Assembly (NCBI RefSeq): GCF_041381155.1
Contig: NC_091135.1
Location: 69,862,418 to 69,926,417, forward strand
Direction of reading: 5' to 3'
Origin: Argopecten irradians
Lineage: Eukaryota; Mollusca; Bivalvia; Pectinida; Pectinidae
Length of the DNA: 64,000 nucleotides
Part shown: in pieces, positions 12,285 through 25,500 of the stretch
Numbering within the stretch: position 1 is the first letter of the stretch
How the letters are laid out: the number at the start of each line of letters is the position of its first letter
Notes under the pieces: model-generated
Databases searched by the model: none
What the model saw: the letters and a program-made list of their open reading frames with translations, nothing else
Told to the model about the DNA's origin: nothing
Made by a program: the position numbers and the translations under genes

Positions 12285-12648
12285 TTAAAGATGCTCCACC
12301 GCCGACAAATGGCATTTTTTCACTATCAAAATAAGGACCAGACGATTTAGTATTTTTCTTTAGTTACAAAAGTTACTTACTTTACACTATTACCAACATT
12401 GAAAAGTTTGAGCTTCTGCTTTTACTTCAAGTTAAAGATATGAAAAATAATTAATTGCATCCCGAAAAAATTCCGTGGCACTACATCCTATATGGAATGA
12501 AGTATTGATTGCGCATGCACCAAAGGCAAAATAAATTATTTTATATAACTTTTTGTGTTAATTAGACATATATATACACGATAATACACCAATTATTGTT
12601 CAAATAATTAATATCATTTATGTTCTGTCGGCGGTGGAGCATCTTTAA
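12285..12648. mobile_element. 364-bp MITE with TTAA ends (piggyBac-like)
   Basis: AGATGCTCCACCGCCGACA at the left and its exact reverse complement at 12626-12644 form perfect 19-bp terminal inverted repeats. Each is flanked outside by TTAA, the target duplication typical of piggyBac elements. The interior is AT-rich and non-coding, so movement would depend on a transposase from elsewhere. Perfect ends suggest a fairly young copy. Confidence 0.85.
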
Positions 12649-13519
12649 TCTAATTTTAGGGAATATGACTGCGGCCCGTTTTCTACCTGCCTGCACGCCA
12701 TATTGCGTAACATTTTCTATCGCTATAATAAAATGAACTTCCAGGACACTAACGAACAGACAGTGCGATGGACGGGAGTACGGACTTAATGTATTAAAGA
12801 TAGACATTAATGAACATGGACAATGATAATGACCGATATGTGTTCACACGAACTATAATGAGGGGCACGCGAGATCCACCCCACCAAATCACATGCCAAT
12901 TAGGGAGCGATTGTTTGGTAATTATCGACTAAGATGGACTGTTGCCGATTGTCTGTGCTATCAATTGAACCAATATATACGCACTAATTGTTTCTATTCT
13001 TTCACATCCCATCGTACACATAGATAGTACACCAGATGCCTGTATATACACGCGTTCAATTCCATGTTAATATCATGAAATCGATTTTCGACTAATCCGC
13101 TGATGGCAACAATCTATAACTGTTGTTAATTTCCTTTATGACATCAACAGGTTGTGAATGTTTCATTTAATTTGGTTACGCTAACCGAGTAGTTACCCGG
13201 TAAGAGAACTTGGTGACAATGTATTAGTACTTTCAGGTGTGTCCTAAATGACACGATGTCCTTCCATTGGAAGGCGTTGCTCAGCCATTTGTCACCTAAA
13301 TATTATATAACGACAAACGAGTTAGTTCATTGGACAATATGTATAACTTTGTATAGAACTGAGCAATGGTTTAGGTAATATAATTAAGTAATCTGATAAA
13401 ATGTCAAAGATTCACCCTTAAATACTACAACAGAGCTTGTATATTGGTCAGATATGATGGAACTGGCAGATAGGAACGAATGTTTGTGCAAACCTTCAGC
13501 TTTAATGTGATTTTCGAAA
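12649..13519 (+). other. Upstream region of the receptor guanylate cyclase gene
   Basis: No coding signal was seen. An in-frame TGA 12 bases before the ATG at 13520 makes that ATG the first in frame. AACCTTCAG at 13492-13500 could be an acceptor for a 5' UTR exon. No convincing TATA box was found, and the transcription start is unknown. Confidence 0.4.
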
Positions 13520-16500
13520 ATGGAATTTAAGTTTAATATTTTACTGTTCATATACTTACAAACAATTGATTTGAGTTATTCAGTAACTGAAATTAAAGTC
13601 GGAGTCCTTTTGATGACAAGTGCCCCAGAACCTTTCGATTTAAGACGGATCGGACCAGCACTTGACATTGCGTTTGAACAATCAGAAAGCCGATATGGAA
13701 TCAAATATGATGTTTTCGTACATAATTACACGGAGGGGACGTGTCCTCGACAAACTACGATCGGACATTACGCCGAGCTAGCGTACCAACAAAACATACA
13801 GGCAGTGATAGGGCCTGCCTGTTCCCAGTCCCTAGACGCCGTAGGAAGACTGGCCCAATATTTAGAGATGCCCATTATCAGTGGGGTTGGTGATCTGATC
13901 ATCAGGACGGGCCCGGAGATGTATACCACACTCACTCGCACGTGTTACAACCTCGGCAAATTCTCAAGTAAGTTCTCTGTCAGAATTTCGGCACTTGTTT
14001 GAGCATTTTAGTTGTGTTTTGTCTGCTGCTGAAGCAGTAAGACATAATTTAATAATACGTAAAACTACATTTATATACGACATGGCAGTCAAAGTCATCA
14101 AAGTGATAATTAACACAAACCCAATGTAAGATAAAGATTTGAAAGAATAAACCCCAGAAATCACTTAAATCATTCACGAGATTGTACTTTTAAAATACAA
14201 TTGGTATTAAATTAATGTTACTGTTATTACAGTAAGCATGATAGAGGATACATCTGATATACAATCTATCTAGTATGTTTTTTCTATTTCTTTTTTATTT
14301 ATTCTATTTCTTTTTCTTAATTCTATTTCTTTTTTCTTTATTCTATTTTTTTTTCTTTATTCTATTTCTTTTTCTTAATTCTATTTCTTTTTTTTATTCT
14401 ATTTCTTTTTTCTTTAATTTATGTGTTTTTTCTTTATTCTATTTCTTTTTTCTTTATCCTATTTCTTTTTTTTTCTAAACGGGTATATGATAAACGGCAC
14501 ATGTTAATATAAAAACAAGAGTTTGAGATATATATACATTTGTATATCCAAATACTCAATGACCCATCTTTAAAATACTGTCTTTCCTGGTTTCCAAAGA
14601 ATGCATTGTAAAACGCTTTTCTCACATTAGTAAGTCACTAATCAATTTTCAGAAAATATCTGTTACACTATCATTTATTTATGAAATAAATTATTTATTT
14701 ATTTATTGGTTTTCAGACATTCGATTTACTTGTAAATTACCAGTTGAATGAGGGTAGGCGTTTTGAACACTGTTATTATTAAAAAAATGAACATTATTTT
14801 TGTTTCTTTTGTTAAAGTTTAAAAGTTACTCTGAATTATTAATGAAGGTTTCCTCTCAAAACCATAAGACGTTGCTACACTTGCAAATCAACGGGAGTAA
14901 GTCATTAGAAAGAAGTGTTATGAACACTGACATTATATGTGTCGTTACAATAAAACTGAAAGGTTGTATTCTTGAAAATAACGTGTACTTTTTATCATAT
15001 TTAATTAAGTATGTTTCCATTTTGAAGGCATAATTCGAGTCACAATCTATACTGACATTTCACACCTGCGCGCACAATAGGTGTAAACAAATATGTAGAC
15101 GAACACGTTGTGTTAGTGTTATTTCGGACTGAAGAAGGCCCTATAATGGCTGAATATATATCCCATAAAAATGATTTTGATTTTACTTTGAATTTATTTT
15201 TACTAGCTTTATACCGTTTTTATCTCATTATCACAATCTATACATTTTAAATATAATATTTGATTTCTTGCTGTATTTGAATATTTCCCACCAGGTGTTT
15301 TTTTATATAGAACGATGATAATTAATTTACAAATACTCCAGATATTTGATTTGTAAGTTCTTAGAGCACTGCATTACAACATTTAGAATGACATTAAATG
15401 TTCATTCAATTGACTCGACACATCAGACGAGATATGTACGAGTATATTATTGATATTGTTTTATAGCCATTTAACGATGAATCATTGATTAACACCCCAA
15501 TATACTCTAATGACAATGATAAACTGACAAATCGATCCTCTGTGGTCAAGTCCAAGGTCTGATGGCAATAATATATACCTACATGCCTCCGGACAGACTT
15601 CCATCCTTCACTTGACATTCATTCATCAATACATTATTTGGAATATGAACATTAATACATTGAGTGGTTCATAACTATATTCACACAATATACTCAGTAA
15701 TACAAATAAAACTACAAAGACTTCGAACAAACTACTAGAGTAGCGATTACAAGTTTTGAATTAGTGTTTGTATCGCATAAATAAGCATGGTTCACAATAG
15801 AACGATCATGTTATAACTCTACAACAGTTGGTTATCGTTTATGTTTACACACAATGTGTAAACACCTACGGGCCTCTTATTGGTTATCTCCACTCTCCCA
15901 TGATTTCGATTGGCTTTCAACTTCTGATTACTTTTCACCGCGCATGTTTTAAACGGTATTGCATTGACTGTATACCGTATACTAGGCAGTAGTAGCTCTC
16001 CATTTATATTTTATGACGGAAAGACGATATGACGCAGTATGAGGTGGTTAGATTTTCGGAGTGTAGATAGAAATAGAGATATAGTTGTGGGATAAACGAG
16101 TTTCCCAACACATGACTGTTATTAATCATATTGGTCTAACACCATTACCGCAGAGATTGCGGTTAACACCGGAAGAATGCAGGAATTTGATGTGGTAAAG
16201 GTCCACAAAATTGTCAAAATACTAAATTCTGCTGAATTAATCAACAACTGAGGTAGCCCACTTGGTGGAGCAGACATTGTAGATTTTACAGTATTGTAAA
16301 CTTTACAGTAGTGTAAACACTACTAACTTTACAGTAGTGTAAACACTACTAACTTCACACTACTAACTTTACAGTAGTGTAAACACTACTACCTTTCCTT
16401 ACCAGCCTCCATTATGGGCCTGATGCGGCAGTACAGTTGGCAACATATCGCCGTCATCTATGACGTCGATTACATCTTTTTTGAGCTGGCTGGTGGCAAT

Positions 16501-19500
16501 CTCGTGCGAGACTTCCATAATGATGCTTCCTTTCCACGACCCCTTGACCTCCAGTTTCAAGCTTCCAAATTAGCTGACCCGGGTTCATTGTTGGTAGAGG
16601 CGAGTAAGGAAGCAAGATGTAAGTTGATCTAAAAACGAAGTGTAGAGTTAATTTATGTGTTGAAAATTACACAAAAGGTTTATCACCGCAAATATATATT
16701 GCCACAAATATATTGATAGGTAAGCATTCATTTTATACAATTTTAAAATTCGTCAGAACAGAAATGCTGTTTTAAACTATTAGGTTGATCAATAATTTGA
16801 TAAAATTGTATTGTTTACAAGTAGACTAAAGAAAACATTTGAAGAGAAAATAAAAAAAAACATATTTCAAGATCTGATCTGTATAAGCGTTATAATTAGA
16901 AAGAAGGACAATACATATTTGTACATGTATATCATTACGACTTATACTACATGTAGCATTGTACTTCTATACTAATACAAAACAATCATATGCACTTTCG
17001 TTTCCAGTCGTGGTGATTTTCTGTGATGCTGAACTTCTCCGGACCTTCATGTACCGGGCCTATCAGCTAGGGATGGCTGATGGCGGTTATGTGTTCCTCA
17101 CCATGGAACTATTTCCTAGTGACTGGCTGGGTTACTACACCGAATTCCTACGCAGTATGTAATCCGTTAGTTATACAGTCAATCTGAGAAAGTTACCCAA
17201 CAGGATATGCTGCTCTGGGTTTTATCAAAGGTTTTGAAAATGTTTTGTTGTGTTTGTCACAAAAATAACTTATACTGAGGTTACCGATCACTATGGTTAT
17301 ATTGTGTGAAACAAGAAAAAAAGAGGTCAATTGATTATAAAAGTTTTATTACGAATGTGTCAACCAAAACTGGAATTTAAAAAGAAGAATCGCACTACGA
17401 GCTACAATTTGGTTATTTGCTTGAATCAGTTGTTATTCATTACCTTGAATCAGTTGTTATTCATTACTCGATTATCGAACAAAATATTTAAAAACTAGAA
17501 TGGATAATATTGAAGTATATTTTTATTATGACCTTGATGTTATAATCTCTGACGTAGATGACTACATGGATACTGGAGTGACCAAGGCGTACGAATCTGT
17601 CCTGATACTAACCTTGAGCCAGCCCAACACTACAGAATACAACGCTTTCGCTGAAGAGGTCAAGAGGAGAGCGCTCAGAGACTATAACTATGACTTCGGC
17701 GAGCAAACCGTAGGATTCGAATCACTTTACTACATGACAATCGCATCTTTTTCATAATCGGTGTCGAAAAATAATTCATTAATACTGAAGAAGACATGTT
17801 TTCAAAGTGTTATGGTTATCGATACCGTGAATGTTATGTTTGTATCTGTTAATCTATTGATCCAGTGTTAACACTATTTATAGGTATCGTTATAAGCCCA
17901 AATAACACCATGATATTTAATCAGTTAGACGGCAATGAATGATTTTTTGTTATTTATTTATTTATTTTTTTGTTATTTGAAAATTGTAATATTAAATGAT
18001 TTAATATCTAATTATAAACCCAGTTTTTTATTTTTAAAAGATCGATTTTCTGCTAAATCTAGCTAGGTGTAATTTTATTAAATTTCTTTTGACCAGGTGA
18101 ATTATTTTGTGACAGCCTTCTATGAAGGGGTGTTATATCTGTCCGAAGCCTTTAACCGGACGTTAGCGGACGGACAGAATATCACAGACGGATTGACAGT
18201 CGCCCAGAAACTCTGGAATAGTACATATCCCGGTAAGATACTAAGTAACATAAGATAGTTCTCAAATAGTCAATGTTATATCTAAGCTACATTGTACAAT
18301 TATCAAAGGGTCAATGTTATATATAAACTACATTTTACAGTGACACAATTGTCAATGTTATATCTACATTTACAGTTACTCAAGAGTCAATGTTATATAT
18401 AAACTACATTTTACAGTGACCCAATTGTCAATGTTATATCTACATTTACAGTTACTCGAGAGTCAATGTTATATATAAACTACATTTTACAGTGACCCAA
18501 TTGTCAATGTTATATCTACATTTACAGTTACTCGAGAGTCAATGTTATATATAAACTACATTTTACAGTGACCCAATTGTCAATGTTATATCTACATTTA
18601 CAGTTACTCGAGAGTCAATGTTATATATAAACTACATTTTACAGTGACCCAATAGTCAATGTTTTCTAATATGTTGAAAGTAATAACTGATAATAATATG
18701 CGAATTCCACATCAGATATTGGAATGTAAATTTGAGAATTTGACATCTACGAGTGTAATACTATTACATATTTGTACTTACAGGTATATCCGGAACAGTG
18801 GCGATTGACGAGGTCGGGGATAGACGAGCAGACTTTGATTTCCTAGACATGACGAATCCTGGCAGTAGGACATTCAGGGTAATGGTTCGATCTTCTTATA
18901 CATACCTAGTTTATCCCTAATAGTATGTTCTGTAATGGTGTCTACAACATCTCAAATTATCACGCCATTTTCAACGTAATGGTTGCTGACATTATAACTT
19001 GACATTGTGAATGACAAGTGTTTGCAACTTAGTCAGTTCGCTCCGAAAGCATACAGTTTTGTTGGAAAATCAAGTTTTAAATTAAAATAAGGACGTTATC
19101 TTTATGGGTAAGACTACTCCTCATGGTGATGATCCTTCAGATGTTCTGTTGATACAGGGTTTGTGTTATCTTTGGTCATCCATACATATAGTACTCGATT
19201 CTATACTTAATAGGTCACCAATGGGTGTCTGGCTGGGAAGATCATGATTCATATTTCATTTGTAAATGTTTTCATTCAACAGTGTTTATGAATACCTTTT
19301 ATACATTATTTTATAACACACTTTGATGGATGTTGGTTGATGCCTGTGAGAATCACTGATAAAACAGTTGTATGTACAAACCGAAGGAGATTTGCACTAT
19401 TGGTTTAAAACTCAACATCATGTGTGTCATATTGCGAGCCTATTACACCTAACATAAGCATAGACTTTGTTTGTAGTCAGTAGGTACGTTCCTAGGATCG

Positions 19501-22500
19501 AGTCTGTTGTATCTTCCTGTACCTGGGGTGGAGATTCACTGGCCAAACGGACTTCCGCTGGACGAGCCCATATGTGGTTACACGGGGGAGAAATGTATCC
19601 TGAACGGTAACTATGATATTCTCTCGGTACGATATTTCAAATGTAATATTTGCACAGCATTGTGCAAATACTTTATTTTGGAAAATAAATTCTTAAGAAA
19701 TCCGCTATAAGTTATATGGAAAATTAAGTTCCGCTACTGCATATTATACATATCTAAGTGTAAAATTCTATATTCACCTGTAATATCAAACAGTCATAAT
19801 ATTTAAATAGCATCTGTCCTTTCGAATTCGAGATACTGAGTCCCATTTGCATACTACTGCCGTGAAATCTGCTTATTAGATATAAAGTAATGCCTAAGTA
19901 AATAAACATTGATTATCGAACAATAGAATAGAACGACGCTACACAGAACAATAATTAATCAGAAATCAAATTATCAAATTTACGTTTGTCATGCAATTTT
20001 GTATATATGATATGCGATATTGATCATTTATAAAGCTAATTGATTTTAATTATTTCAAGTAATCATTTCTCTAATCTATTTTCGCACAGACAACAAAACA
20101 ACACTTATTCTTGCTTTGACGTTCGTCGCCATCATCGTGGTAGCGTCCATCATCACTGTAATCATCTATAGGTGAATAACGTTTGTTACATCTCAGACAT
20201 AGTAAAAATAGTGAAAATCCGCAAAACATTACAGCAGTAAAAACAAATCGTTATACGTTAATTATATATTTAATATTATATTTTGTTATTTATATATTTA
20301 ATATTTTGTTTAGTCTTTATATATATTTAATATTTTGTTAAGTCTATATATATGTTTTTATATATTTAATATTTTGTTTAGTCTTTATATATGTTTTTAT
20401 GTATTACATATTTTGTTAAGTCTTTGTATATGTATTTAAATATTCAATGTTTTGCACTCGAAGGAGTTTGAATCTTTACAGAATATGTCTGATAAATAAT
20501 GAATCTTTACAGAATATGTCTGATACATAACTTAACATCGATATAATGTCTGGTTGTTGTTTTGTTACGCTTGATTGTTTCGTTTTATTGACTCTTGCAG
20601 AAAATTAAAATTTGACTCAGAAATCGGCAAGAAGACGTGGCTTATACCTTGGGATGATGTGAATATATCGAAGGGTGACCAAGGGGGTTCGGTACTATCG
20701 CGATCCAGAGTATCCATGTTGGCAGCAGACGGAAAGGTAATGATACAATCAAGTAGTGCACAATATTAATGTAGTTCGTTCATCCCTGTTACGATATTTG
20801 GCGGATACTATACACATTGCGACTTAATGCGATATCCCCGTCATAAAACAAGTTTTGTTGGTTTAAAACATTAACATCACAATTTATAATTTGTAAGTTG
20901 ATATGCAAGTAACTTAATATAAAGACCTTAATTTGTTAGACTCAATACAAGTTTCCCCCACGATAAAACACCATTTGTTTATTTTATATACCTTTACAAA
21001 ATTTGTTGTTTACAATGTCAATGTTTACACTGATAGTTACAAAATTGTCCATATATAGAAAGCAGACATGGATATAAACACAAATTAGATTCGATGCTTA
21101 CACTTGTAATTGATTTCTCCACATCTACATTTTACAATGTTTGACCACTGCCACGAATTACCAGCTGGAATCTATATTATACCTTTATGTTATAATCTAG
21201 AGATAACCCATATGACGTTTCATCAACACAAACATTTCTTTACTTTACAATGTGCGTTGTTTAAAATACTGAGACATACGATTGTAAAGGTTTATCTTGT
21301 TGACGTATTTAATAACATTGTATAAATACAGATAGACGATGTTGCCCAACAGCAACTGTTTACTACTGTCGGTCACTGTAGGGGTAACGTCGTGGCCATT
21401 AGGAACCTCAAATGCTTCAACATTGACCTGAACCGAGTTGTCCTCCTGGAATTCCATCAGGTAAAAAACGACCGATCGAGCATACACATGCATCGAAAAA
21501 TCCATATACCAACATTTTGCAGTTCAATATATTTTTAAATGGTATGTTCTGTCTTTTCGCTGTTGTAATTAGTATAAAATTTATATGTACTCTGGCGTAT
21601 AACATATATATGGGGTCTTCCATGAGTGTTCATTTCATATGAGATTTTATGAAACGAGTCTAAGAAGTTTTTATTTTTGCGAGTCTTGGCGAGCAAAAAT
21701 TAAAACTTCGAGACGAGTATCTCATACAAATGAACACAAATTTAAGATACTTTTTATCACAAATCTACAAATACCTACATAACAAAGAATTTCACGTCAA
21801 AAGCTATTGTATGACTACCATACCATTTTATATAGGATATATAGATTTACTAGTTCGTGTCTGTATCACATTAAATCTATATAAACTACAAAGTTTATAT
21901 CTACCTTAGTCTATGTGTACTTATCATTGTGTTTTAGCTCCAGGGTGTTCAGCACCAGAACCTGGCCAGATTTACAGGGGCGTGTATCGAGCCAGGGAAG
22001 TGTGCTATATTAATGGAGTACTGTCCCCGGGGTAGTCTGCAGGTAAGAGACACAATAGCTAACGCGGATAATCCTGTTTGCACAATGTAAGACAGAATAT
22101 GATTTTTACAGTGCTTCATTAAATTCTCGCTACTTTTTATGCTCGCGACAGCACGGATATTAGTTCATACACATATTCTTTTAGATTAAGACTTATCACA
22201 TTATACACGACAAATCAGTCAAAACAGTAATTCACGTTAGAGCGGTATGACGTCAGCATTTGATTTGATTTTAATATTATAGTGCAATATTGCTGCTTCC
22301 TGTTGTAGGATATTATTGAGAACGACGACATTAACCTGGACTGGACGTTTCGCTACTCACTGATATGGGATATCATCAGGGTAAGTAGATTTAAACGGCA
22401 AAATATAAATTCAGAGGGTAAACGTAAAAAACCCTAGGGAAATCTGGATTTTATAATGATTAAACAACAATCACTAGTTGCCATTTGTAAGCTCAGTATA

Positions 22501-25500
22501 GAGACGACACTGCATTAATAAATCATAATGACCTTATTAGAATGTAAATGAATGAAATAAAGATACCTGCTCTATCACGCCTAATAGCACAGGCGTTTTG
22601 AGACTAACAACTTCTGTGATATTACTGCCTTTAGGGGATGCAGTACATACAAAACAGTGCGATGAAATATCATGGTCGACTGAGCAGCACGAATTGTGTG
22701 ATAGACAGCCGATTTATGTTGAAGCTGACTGATTTTGGTATCCCAACGGTTTTCCTCCTGGAACGTCTGGCTTGTGTAAAAGCCAATGAAACAAACAACA
22801 ATAGTAAGCAGATTTTATTACCATTATTTTGTATTAGTTTCAGAAAAACAATTTTCTTACATCAAATTTATCAAAGAAATAAAAGAACATATAGAACAGA
22901 ATTACGCAAGCATATACACAATGTAAACCAATTAAACATAAGAAATCGTAAAAAATAAACTAGCATCGCAATTCGGGCAATTCCTCTTATTCTGCTTCAC
23001 TAAATAACACCATTTAAAAATAATAAAGAAGCAGATGATTCCCACAGTACAGTATATACTGTATAGTTACATGTTTATAGATATATGGTCTAATATTTAG
23101 TATAATTAGGATTCCTGCAGTTCACAGTATATGTATATTTGATATAAAACTAATATTATGTATAATTAGGATTCCCGAAGTACACAGTATATGTATTTAA
23201 ATGTATAATCTAATATTTAGTATAATTAGGATTCCTGCAGTTCACAGTATATGTATATTTGATATAAAACTAATATTATGTATAATTAGGATTCCTGAAG
23301 TACACAGTATATGTATTTAAATGTATAATCTAATATTTAGTATAATTAAGCATCGTTGCACTAAATTTTTTTTAATTTCATCGGGGTATAAAATAAATTT
23401 TGTTTCCAAACTTTGTGAATACGCTACAGTTTGCAAACAAAATTTATTTCATACCTCGATGAAATTTAAAACACAGTGTTATCAATAGTTTTAATTAATT
23501 TTTAAACAAAATACGTTTACATGTACGATTCCATTGATGTTTTCTATTGTGACGTCGTCACGATAACGTCATGTTTTCGTGCCATTCTCGTATTTTTTCA
23601 TATTGATACGAAAAAAAGTTGGCCAATCAGAAAGACAGAATTAGTATGAAAACAAAGAAAAAATTATTATTTAGAATGTAATCTTTGGGTTTATATTTTC
23701 TAACAGAGTTGTTATGGACGGCCCCCGAGATACTCCGATCAGACTCCCGGGTAACACATAGCCCGGTGACGTATCAGAAAGGGGACACGTACAGCTTTGG
23801 CATCATCTTACAGGAGATAGTTCTACGGGGAAGTCCTTATGACGAGATGGACTACTCTACCGATGGTAAGGGGGGATATCATAACACTTTGACGTTCAAA
23901 AACATTGAACATCGAATGGCATTATCAGGGGATGCATACGAACACATAAAACTAAACATTAGGACAGTATGAACCAATAACAAACGTAAGAAGAATGCTA
24001 AGAAACATCGGACTAGAAATAGCTTTGATACCAAATCAAAACACAATGAGTGGATTTACTGGAAGACAATAAGATGGCTATCCTTGGACGAATCATTCGA
24101 TCTTGTGACACGGACAGAATCATCATAAATCTGATAAATACAGTTGTATCCAATAGATTATTTAAATTTTATCTCTTTTACAGAGATCATAAAGATGGTC
24201 CAGGCACAGCCAGACAAGAACACACCATTCCGTCCGATGGTTCCCTTGGCGGCGTGCAGTAAAGAGCTCCACTTCCTTATGCAGACGTGTTGGACAGAAT
24301 CCTGGGAGGATAGACCGAGTTTTGATGCTATTGCCTCATCCTTCAGGAAAATAAATTCGTAAGCAAAGCCAAATACAGACTACATTTGCCATTTCATTCA
24401 AAATAGAACTACACGCATCGCTCATATTCTATATATAGTTGAAATATACCAATTATAGCATTAACTCGAGTACTTCTTCGCATAAACTGACCTGATGAAC
24501 ATGTATTACTCTAGCAGTATATTAACTTTGAAGATCTTTTTAATTGTTAAGTTTGACTTGAAACATACTAGTATGACGATGATATTAATTAGTTGTACAC
24601 AAAATGTGAAAGATTATAAGACTCTTTCATATGTGGATATGAAGGATAGGGATATTCTACCCGAGGGTCACAAAATGTAGTAAAACCCGAGGCTTGCCGA
24701 GGGTTTTGCAACATTTTGTGATCCCGAGGGTAGAATATCCCTATCCTTCATATCCACTTATGAAAGAGTATTTTTCTTTCATACCACGACGTTTTACTGC
24801 AATTTTACAACTATAATATCCCGCCATTTTGAAATAAATTCGAAGAAATCCACGACTGGAAGTCAATTTCCATACATGAAAAATTACGTGATATTTTCAA
24901 CACAAATTCCGTTGCTTGCATCTTTTATAGTAAAACCAGTCAATTTTGTGAAAAAAAGTTAAAATTTTACTGAGGAAATAGAGATTTTGTTGACGCCGTG
25001 ACGTCACGAGGCTTTATTGCATGGGTAGCCATGCAATACAGCCTCAGGCGACATGAGTGTATTGCCCTAGACCAGCCAGTATTACACGTGTAGGTATGAA
25101 AGAAATTGTTGTATCAAGTAACATTTGCTAAACCAATGAAACTGACCCGGCGATATTATATCTGGACCAATCTATTAATACTTTCAGTGGAACAAAGGGA
25201 AATATCATGGATAATTTAATGAAGCGTATGGAGCAGTATGCTAACAATCTGGAGAGTTTGGTACAGGAGCGGACCAATGCTTATCTAGAGGAAAAGAAGA
25301 AAGCTGTAGAGCTGCTACACAGACTCCTGCCGCCGTAAGTTCTGGGCAACATCGTTAGACAAGTGTATTTAATGATACATACATCATAGGACTTATTGTA
25401 CATGCCATCCTTCTACTGTGTGTTGTACAAACATAAATATGCAGTTCACAGTGATTTTAGGCCTATTGCTCGAATGTTTGCGATACGAAATTATCACTTG

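Larger units (their letters stand above)
13520..19606 (+). other. Cyclase exons 1-7: signal peptide and extracellular ligand-binding region
   Basis: Residues 1 to about 21 ([20 protein letters not shown]...) form a hydrophobic signal peptide. Residues 22-440 are a periplasmic-binding-protein-like ANF receptor region. [16 protein letters not shown] matches the conserved first-lobe loop of this family, W-QHIAVIYD starts the second half, and [18 protein letters not shown] corresponds to the family's FYDGLLLY helix. Cysteines in CGYTGEKC lie just before the membrane, where vertebrate NPRs also have a juxtamembrane pair. Sequence divergence is highest here, as expected for the ligand-facing part. 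Confidence 0.88.
20090..24358 (+). other. Cyclase exons 8-15: transmembrane helix and kinase-homology domain
   Basis: Residues about 446-466 ([20 protein letters not shown]) form the only internal membrane helix; RK follows as the stop-transfer signal. The kinase-homology domain spans about residues 500-783. The VAIK-type lysine is an arginine (GNVVAIRNL, residue 537), and the HRD-loop position reads [13 protein letters not shown] and LWTAPEIL are kept. The catalytic changes agree with a pseudokinase that regulates the cyclase without phosphorylating anything. [20 protein letters not shown] and [10 protein letters not shown] close the domain as in NPR proteins. Confidence 0.92.

Noticed and set aside
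15110-15175. CTGAAGAAGGCCC motif followed by ATGGCTGAATATATA, like a LINE/SINE tail
   Set aside because: Too short, with no supporting coding sequence, terminal repeat or second copy in the window.
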